This document shows positions 58,101 to 64,000 of a DNA stretch of 64,000 bases, piece by piece (the first letter of the stretch is position 1; the number at the start of each line of letters is the position of its first letter). Location: NCBI GenBank assembly GCA_024195265.1, contig JAJLRJ010000010.1, forward strand, positions 34,364,176 to 34,428,175. The letters run 5' to 3'. This DNA comes from Dendrophyllia cribrosa. Taxonomy: Eukaryota > Cnidaria > Anthozoa > Scleractinia > Dendrophylliidae. The notes under the pieces are model-generated. The model did no database searches. It was not told where the DNA came from and saw nothing but the letters and a program-made list of their open reading frames with translations. A program made the translations under genes and the position numbers.

Positions 58101-60405
58101 GCTTTGCTTTGCCAGCCCATTATTACTCTGAGAAAGGATGTTATCCCTGAAATTGCACACGCTGGAAGCGTTCGTCTAAAAATACCATGTCTTCGAAAGC
58201 GAAGGAGGCGGGATTTACATTGCCGTTGTTTACAACGACGGGGATTGAAATAATAATAAATACGCGATGGAGAGCAAAGACATCTTCCAAAGCATCATCT
58301 GCTAAAAAGCTCTTTATTAAGAACAGATTTTAAAACCGATGGAAGATTGCTTCTACAGGGCTTTCCTCCCGGATTGCGCGATTCGGCTGTTTTGACAAGG
58401 TGAAGACTGTCGGCGAATATAATTTTTCATGGATGAAAGTGTTTCTTTGAACTCATAGGAGCCTCTGCGGAGGAGAGAGCCTAAGACAGCGTAGCAATGT
58501 GGGAGTGTCAAAACAAAAGAATTGTGGCCGATCAAAACACTGTGGCAATTTGCGATAGCATTACTGGAGAGAAAAGTGGTGAAATCGCTCAGATGAACAG
58601 TATGCACTGGAACGTTTTCTTTGAGCAAAGTTTTCTGGCCATTTATCGATTCCACTGACAGTTTGTTAAATCGAGAAGCGTAGTAGCTGATATTGCATTT
58701 TGGGAAAATGCACATAGTAATTGTAAGTGTTTACCTGTTTAGTTATAGCTGCTATTTTATCTAAAGAAGTTGTCTCCGTGTCAAAAACTACAAATTGATA
58801 ATCACTGTAGCCGTGTTGTTGTGTCTTTTCTTGAACGCCAGATCGAAGATTTCCTAATTTTCTCCTTTAAGTATTTCTGATTTGCTGCTTCATTAAAAGC
58901 CATACAACGTCTGCTTCCTTTTTGCTTTTTATTTCCTCTGGTGGTTCGTAGCTGGATAACCCTTTTTGTGCATTTTCTTATCTAATTGATGACGCGAATC
59001 GACCACAAATGTCATGCAGTGGGTGGGAACGCTCCGTTGCTGTTTGTTCTTATTAGAAGATGAACTGTCTTTCCCAACACATTCTGCATTACTCTTTTAA
59101 TAGAGTTTAGATTAAGAAAATACACTGCCCCTAAAAACAGCCCAAAATAAACTCTCGTATTCAGAGGAAAATTGCGTCGATGCGGGGCCGAGTTGTCGAT
59201 CGTGAAACCATTCTTCACTGCATTCTTGTCAGGGAACTTTAACCGCCCTATTTTCTTTTTCTCGGTAAATCACATTACCACCAAAGAAAGAAGAATGTAA
59301 ACCTAGCTTGCATACACGCGAAAAACACAGTCAACCAGGCCGGCGCAAAAATAAAATTGCGAAAGGAGTGTTGCGGCCATGTTTGTTTATCTTTTTTCTT
59401 GCATGACTCGGGTAAATTAGAACCCAATCTGCGCGCGCCAAAAAAAACTATATCGAGCCACCTTAAATACCTATTATAATGAGGCTTGTAATAAAAATTT
59501 ATAATCGTGGCTGTTGACAATATTTAATTGTCGCACGACCAGTCAGATTCTAGTTCCCATTGCTCTATCACTCATTAACATTTCATTGAAAAGAACCTTT
59601 GGATGCTGTTGAATAAAGGGAATGTATGTCAGTCAGCAAGGAGAATTGATATTTTGATCTTGGTGTTTTCAGGTTATGTTTAACCTGTCAGGTCCATTAG
59701 CAGACAAAGAAGACGAAGATCAGGACGTCAAGGTCCCAAGGGACTACAAGATGGTTTTATCTAAAGTTGAGCAGTCCATAGGAGTTTTCTCAGAGGGCCC
59801 ACAAGGTACAGTTATTAGTACATGAATGAAGGGGTTGGTTCGTGTCGGTGAATCTGAGATTGGGATAGAGGCATGAGTAAGAACACTTTTCCTTGCTCAC
59901 CACACAATGTCCTTGCTGACTTGCTTTGCTTCTCAGCTCATTTCTATGCTTACTCCAGCTCATTTCATTTCCCACTGTAACGGTGTTTAATCCTCGCTAG
60001 AATCCCCAGATTCGAACTCCCGAGCTTCGGTTGTTCCCGCCATCGTAACGGCTCGAAAGACAACCCCCCGCTGGCCTACAGCGGGCGCAATACTGACACC
60101 CAGAAACCCTTACAAGATAAAATCTAATTACATATATCGTAACACCCACAATCTCCACTACCAGTGGTGGATCTGGGGAGGGGCCAGGAGAAATCCTTTA
60201 TGACAGCCCCAAGAATTAATGTTGGCCCATGGTTATCCTTGTATAAAAGTGTTGGAAACAATGGTAAGAAATTGGGTTAGATTTAGACCTTGTTTGAAAA
60301 AATTATTTAATTTTTTTCACTTTGCATCCAAAAATATATCTAAAAATGTTTCTCCTTTTCTTATTGCAGCATCAGCTGATGAAGATGAAGAGAAGGCTTC
60401 CAAAA
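55154..60405 (+). CDS. GTF2F2: General transcription factor IIF subunit 2 (RAP30), 5' part; continues past the window
   Basis: RAP30 subunit of TFIIF, which escorts RNA polymerase II to the preinitiation complex. Exons seen: 55154-55207 (MGSEVDCSGVSRAVWLVK), 55336-55412 (VPKYLSNIWMANS to LQIN), a 19-nt microexon 56320-56338 (NPQRNE), 59673-59805 (VMFNLSGPLAD to SEGPQ) and 60370-60405 (ASADEDEEKASK). The phases 0/2/0/1/1 agree. VPKYLS, the QR-x-E turn and the following beta strands follow the N-terminal dimerisation domain of RAP30. About 106 residues of roughly 250 are present; the winged-helix C-terminus was not found before 64000. The intron between exons 3 and 4 carries a 17-bp tandem array and a 2.2-kb TTAA element. 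The exon-3 call rests on phase and family alignment and is the least certain. Confidence 0.88.
55552..55676. mobile_element. Pogo/Tigger-like MITE, short and diverged
   Basis: It starts CAGTCGAAGCTTCCGTAAGC and ends in the inverse of CAGTCAAAGATC, flanked by TA. GTF2F2 intron 2. Confidence 0.6.
56385..57226 (+). repeat. 17-bp tandem array in a pogo-like MITE
   Basis: From 56788 to 57190 the unit CCCATAAGCGACCACCT repeats about 23 times with variants; sparse copies start at 56402. The right border GGGGTCGCTTACAGTTCAAC then TGTA matches the inverse of a TACAGT-type terminus. Minus-strand W/G-rich frames here are artefacts. GTF2F2 intron 3. Confidence 0.85.
57245..59462. mobile_element. 2.2-kb TTAA-flanked element, GGTGGCTCGATATAGT family
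   Basis: Inverted ends GGTGGCTCGATATAGT are flanked by TTAA at 57241-57244 and 59463-59466. Two frames (57703-57915 plus; 58353-58715 minus, 120 codons) show no transposase motif. It makes up much of GTF2F2 intron 3. Longer relative of 23447-24057. Confidence 0.75.
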
Positions 60406-60423
60406 GTAAGTTTTGTTAATAGG

Positions 60424-60789
60424 GAGCTTAAGCAACGACGACGGCAACGCCAAGGAAAACGTCACTTGAAAAAAGGATTCGCGCTATTTTAAACTACTTT
60501 GCAGTTGCTCCAATTTGTTTAGTTTGTCTAATGACACTGGATTGTCCAGGAGCTGAATTTGAAGGGATGGCTTTCCAGTTCAAATGGAGAAAGGAAAATT
60601 GACCGCCGTGTGTTCACGTTCTCCAAAAAACCTATAATTTGATCATTTGACGTTGTGGTTTTGCAGGGAACGGCAAAGAAATGTACCAAAATGTAAAACG
60701 CACCTGCACAGGCATTGTTTTTGCTCATTAATCCTATTGTTTTGTGCCGTTCTCGCTGCCGTCGGCGTCGTGGTTGCTTAAGCTCCCTA
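60424..60789. mobile_element. MITE with GGGAGCTTAAGCAAC ends
   Basis: GGGAGCTTAAGCAACGACG and its inverse bound 366 bp; TAATA lies directly on both sides, a possible 5-bp target duplication. Noncoding, just after GTF2F2 exon 5. Confidence 0.7.
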
Positions 60790-61066
60790 ATATGTACAGT
60801 CGTAGACATAAATGTGAAAAAAGTTCATAATGTGACCAAATTTTTGTTGATTACAAAACAAAGACAATATTGTTGATGTTACATACTGTAACTTTGACCT
60901 TCTGATGACTGAATTTCAACTTGTATTTGCCTCAAAAGTGCTCAAATAATACCTACACAATGTAAAATTCAGGAAATGTACTCATTTGAGGCTGCCGTCA
61001 CTGCAAAATAGGAGATTGCAGGATATTGCCATATACATGGTATAATTTATAAAGTGAAAAGTCAAC

Positions 61067-61545
61067 TTGCAAATGTTTCTAAGCCTCAAATCATTATGCT
61101 ATTCACTCCGAAACAGTGACTTTGATATACCTAGAGTAAATACTGTTAACTATGGTAAGCACTCTTTGCATTACTTCGGACCTGTATTATGGTCAAAGTT
61201 GAGAAAGGGCACCAGAAACTCACCCAGTCTTGACTCTTTCAAGACAAAAATACGAAAAACAGATATCAGTAGCTTGATAGATAACAGTTGTGATAATTGG
61301 GATCTTGTAGACAATGAACACTTTTATATATTTATTTATACATTTTTAGTTATTTTTTCTTCTTAAAACTAGGACATTTTAACATGTAGAAAACCACCTT
61401 TATACATAGGGCTAGGATAATTTTAATTTACAATATATAATATAGTTAGTATAGTGTCCACAACTAGTTCTAACAGCTAAATACTTGTCACTTATATTAA
61501 TAATAAATAAAGTCTTACTTACTACTTACTTCCTGAAACAGAAAC
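61067..61545 (+). mobile_element. 5'-truncated LINE 3' end
   Basis: The frame to 61366 (RNSDFDIPRVNTVNYGKHSL..PVLWSKLRKGTR) is the C-terminal tail of a non-LTR reverse transcriptase. Its 3' UTR ends with AATAAAGTC and a TTAC-type tail at about 61520-61545. Confidence 0.75.
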
Positions 61546-61741
61546 GGTGACTGCAAGTTAAAATTTAGCCTGCGTAGCAGGCGTCGGGGAGGGGGGAACT
61601 GGGGAGAGAAGGGGAAAGGACGCCTGCAATAAAGACCCCCTTTTGTTCATTTCTATTCTGCGGTCGCTGGCGGCCGCAAAATCCGATTGGCTAATGTAAA
61701 ATGAGTAATTTATTTAAAAATGTAAACACATCACATTCACG

Positions 61742-61905
61742 ATGGCGGCGGACGAAGAGGTTTTGGCGAAAGCTTTGGTGGATTTAAATCTCGCTGGTAG
61801 CTACAATTTGAGCTTGAAACCTGAACAAGAATTGGCTGTATGATCTCTTCTCGATGGCAGGGATGTGCTAGGGGTTTGCCCACTGGATACGGCAGCCTTC
61901 CAATG
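61742..61905 (+). pseudogene. RecQ-like helicase N-terminal fragment, broken
   Basis: MAADEEVLAKALVDLNL..LKPEQELAV, a stop, then SLLDGRDVLGV resembles the start of RecQ-like helicases that precedes the Walker A loop. The following bases still read as a P-T-G-Y-G segment but in another frame, so a stop and a frameshift both break it. Nothing further downstream continues the helicase. Confidence 0.6.
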
Positions 61906-62639
61906 TTGCAATGCTAAGTTTGAAATAAGCAATTTAACAATGATTCCACTATATATAAAATCATTACCTTCAGCTGTTTTTCAGTTGTTCCTGAAATATC
62001 ATCAATATAACAGTAGGTTGTTAAAATGTCACCGAGGTGTGCATTGTCACCTTCGTTTTCTGCAAAGTCAACGTCGTTTTCTGTCTCCTTGATCGTACTT
62101 GCTTCAGAAAACAAAGACTTCCTCGAAGAACCCTGTCCAGAAGATTTTTCATCCGCCACATGAACATTAATTCGTCTCTTTTCTTTGTTTCTCTCAGGCG
62201 TGATGGTTATGGGAAGCTGTCTTTTCCTTCGATCGATGGCAGTTGTATCCTCGCATTCGGCCTAAGCAGTCATTGCAGTGCTTGAAGTGTCAGCTGTTCT
62301 AATAGAACCGTATAACTCTGCAGCATTTCTGATCTTCCGACCAAAAGGTCTACATACTCGAACTCGATTCCACAGAATCTTCAACAGTTATTTAAATTTT
62401 GTTCTTTTGGTTTTCTCCTCTTTTTCTTCATGGGAGTAGCTGACATTTCCACTCAAAGACCTCCTCATAGTTGAAATTTCCCAAAGCGTGCGCTAGTTTC
62501 TGATTGTTTAATGTTTTGACAGTTGACATAATCCGGCTATCTGAAAATCGGTGCGCCATATCCCATTTAGCCTGCTTGGTAACCATGCCTTTCATTAGCA
62601 TTTGTTAATGCTTTGCGCGATTGTATTCTCGGCCTCCTT

Positions 62640-64000
62640 GTTCATTAAACGTTAACTCAACGTTGGTTCTGGTGTTCGTCCCAACTTATTGGCGGAATAT
62701 TCTGTCCCTTGAATCGAACTTCGCCGATTTCCTCACTGATGGTGCTTCGTGGGGAAAGAAAACAAATGCTTCTCTGCTTCGTGGTTTCACGAGCGATGTT
62801 GAGACAGTCCCAGTCCCTCAGACGAGGACCACCACTCAGAAAGTGGCTAATTTGGAGATGATGCTTGGCCAGATCGCAAATTATGCACCTATCATTTCAA
62901 GGAATTCCATTGTAAAGAATTCTACTTCTATTAATGGTGTATTGCAAATCATTCGACAACATTATGGCCTGCAATCAACGGGATCTCATTTCTTAGACCT
63001 CGCTAATATTTCATTGAAATCAGATCAATGCCCTGAGGACCTATTCCAAAGCTTAATGGCCTTTATTGAGGACAATCCTCTGCTAGAGCAAGCGGAATAA
63101 CCCATCATGGAGAAATCCCTGCGGCTGATGTAGAACTTTCTCCGTCCCTCAAAAATTTCATTGTCCTTACTTGGCTGCGTTTGCTTCATCCTGGTCTTCC
63201 TCGCCTTGTCAAACTGCATTATGGTACAGAACTGTGTAGCAGAACCTTAACTTCCATGAAACCTGAGATATCCTCGAACTTTGGAAGACGCGAACCTTCC
63301 AAGGGCATCAAACATTATTTGAACATTGCCTCTATCTCCCGAGACGGACTTCTCGTGGTGAAAAGTGATGAACCCTTCGCCCCTTGCCGTGAATGCATAA
63401 TCATCCAGCATCCTATTATCGATGGCTTCCTTTCTGCCCTACATGTGAAGTTGAACCATCCATCTCGCCACCAAATGAAATTGGTTGTACACCGTCACTT
63501 CTTCGCTTTAGACCTTGACAAAGCTTTGGATCGGTGCTCCCAGTCATGCCACCTATGCTCTTCGCTTAAAAAGGTGCCTTCCTGTCTAGTTGAACAGTCC
63601 ACCTCCAATCCACCTGAGGGAATCGGAATCTCCTTCGCTGCTGATGTCATAAAGCGGTACAGATAACTGATATTAGTCTACAGGAGACCTCCACTTCCTA
63701 CACCTCTTCCTGCTTGCTGGTTGATGAGCATCGCAAGTCTCTTCGCGCTGGTCTCCGCCTCTGCCTCGAACTCCGCCCTTTAGCTGGTCCACCTTCCGTC
63801 ATCAGAGTGGATCCTGCTCCTGGCTTTGCTTCGCTATCCAATGACAAGGTCCTCTGCCACCATGGTCTTGTTGTAGAGGTTGGCCGCATCAAGAATCCAA
63901 ATAAAAACCCTGTTGCTGAGAAGTGCGTTGCTGAGCTGGGCGATGAGCTCCTGCGTATTTGTCCTGAGGGTGGCCCCTTCTCTCCTCTTTCTCTTGCCAT
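62640..64000 (+). mobile_element. LTR retrotransposon with internal deletion (gag-like part joined to integrase), runs off the window
   Basis: A gag-like stretch (about 62800-63270, with [14 protein letters not shown] and [11 protein letters not shown]) is followed directly by an integrase region. The integrase has an H-x4-H ... C-x3-C-type zinc-binding module at about 63440-63570. The catalytic core comes next: FAADV, then RVDPAPG and AEKCVAELGDELL as the likely D, D and E positions. Protease, reverse transcriptase and RNase H are absent, and frameshifts occur near 63095 and 63660. LTRs were not found inside the window. Gypsy versus BEL/Pao was not resolved. Confidence 0.7.

Noticed and set aside
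61914..62285. Opposed 81- and 82-codon frames after the helicase fragment
   Set aside because: No domain resemblance and mutually overlapping; they lie in mobile-element debris.
63698..64000. 100-codon minus-strand frame at the right edge
   Set aside because: It is antisense to the integrase core of the LTR element.

Overview
The window looks like nuclear DNA of an anthozoan cnidarian, most likely a stony coral. It carries six metazoan housekeeping-type genes with animal-like GT-AG introns, is AT-rich, and is saturated with short inverted-repeat transposons, tRNA-derived SINEs and LINE tails. The coral assignment is inferred from gene and repeat style; no species marker is present.

The six genes alternate strand perfectly. 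RFC4 (-, 6564-19005, 13 exons, complete) and a profilin (+, 19341-21184, 2 exons, complete) share a 335-bp divergent promoter. TADA3 (-, 25888-27237, intronless) and a ZXD-family ten-finger zinc-finger gene (+, 27873-45082, 11 exons) share a 635-bp divergent promoter. Chondroitin sulfate synthase (-, 46365-50307, 2 coding exons) converges on the zinc-finger gene. GTF2F2/RAP30 (+, from 55154, five exons seen) runs off the right end. I rebuilt the exons by hand: splice phases match at every junction, and the predicted RFC4 product is 363 aa.

Functionally the genes are unrelated. They cover DNA clamp loading (RFC4), actin dynamics (profilin), histone acetylation by SAGA-type complexes (TADA3), transcription regulation (ZXD), glycosaminoglycan polymerisation in the Golgi (CHSY) and RNA polymerase II initiation (GTF2F2). 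The two head-to-head pairs probably share promoter regions; the RFC4/profilin promoter carries an E2F-like site.

Regions: 1-6.3 kb is intergenic with several MITEs and tandem repeats. 6.5-19 kb is RFC4, whose introns hold a SINE, a tandem duplication and two copies of a 1-kb TTAA-flanked transposon. 19-27 kb holds profilin, a repeat-rich gap and TADA3. 28-45 kb is the zinc-finger gene, whose introns hold a THAP-domain transposon, nested MITEs, an about 105-bp satellite and very long poly-G/C tracts. 46-55 kb is CHSY plus a gap with Penelope-like debris. 55-60.4 kb is the 5' part of GTF2F2. 60.4-64 kb is mobile-element debris: a LINE tail, a broken RecQ-like helicase exon, and an LTR retrotransposon with an internal deletion.

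I saw no CRISPR array, prokaryotic operon or obviously new protein system. The most informative material is the transposon archaeology, including a matched empty and filled insertion site.
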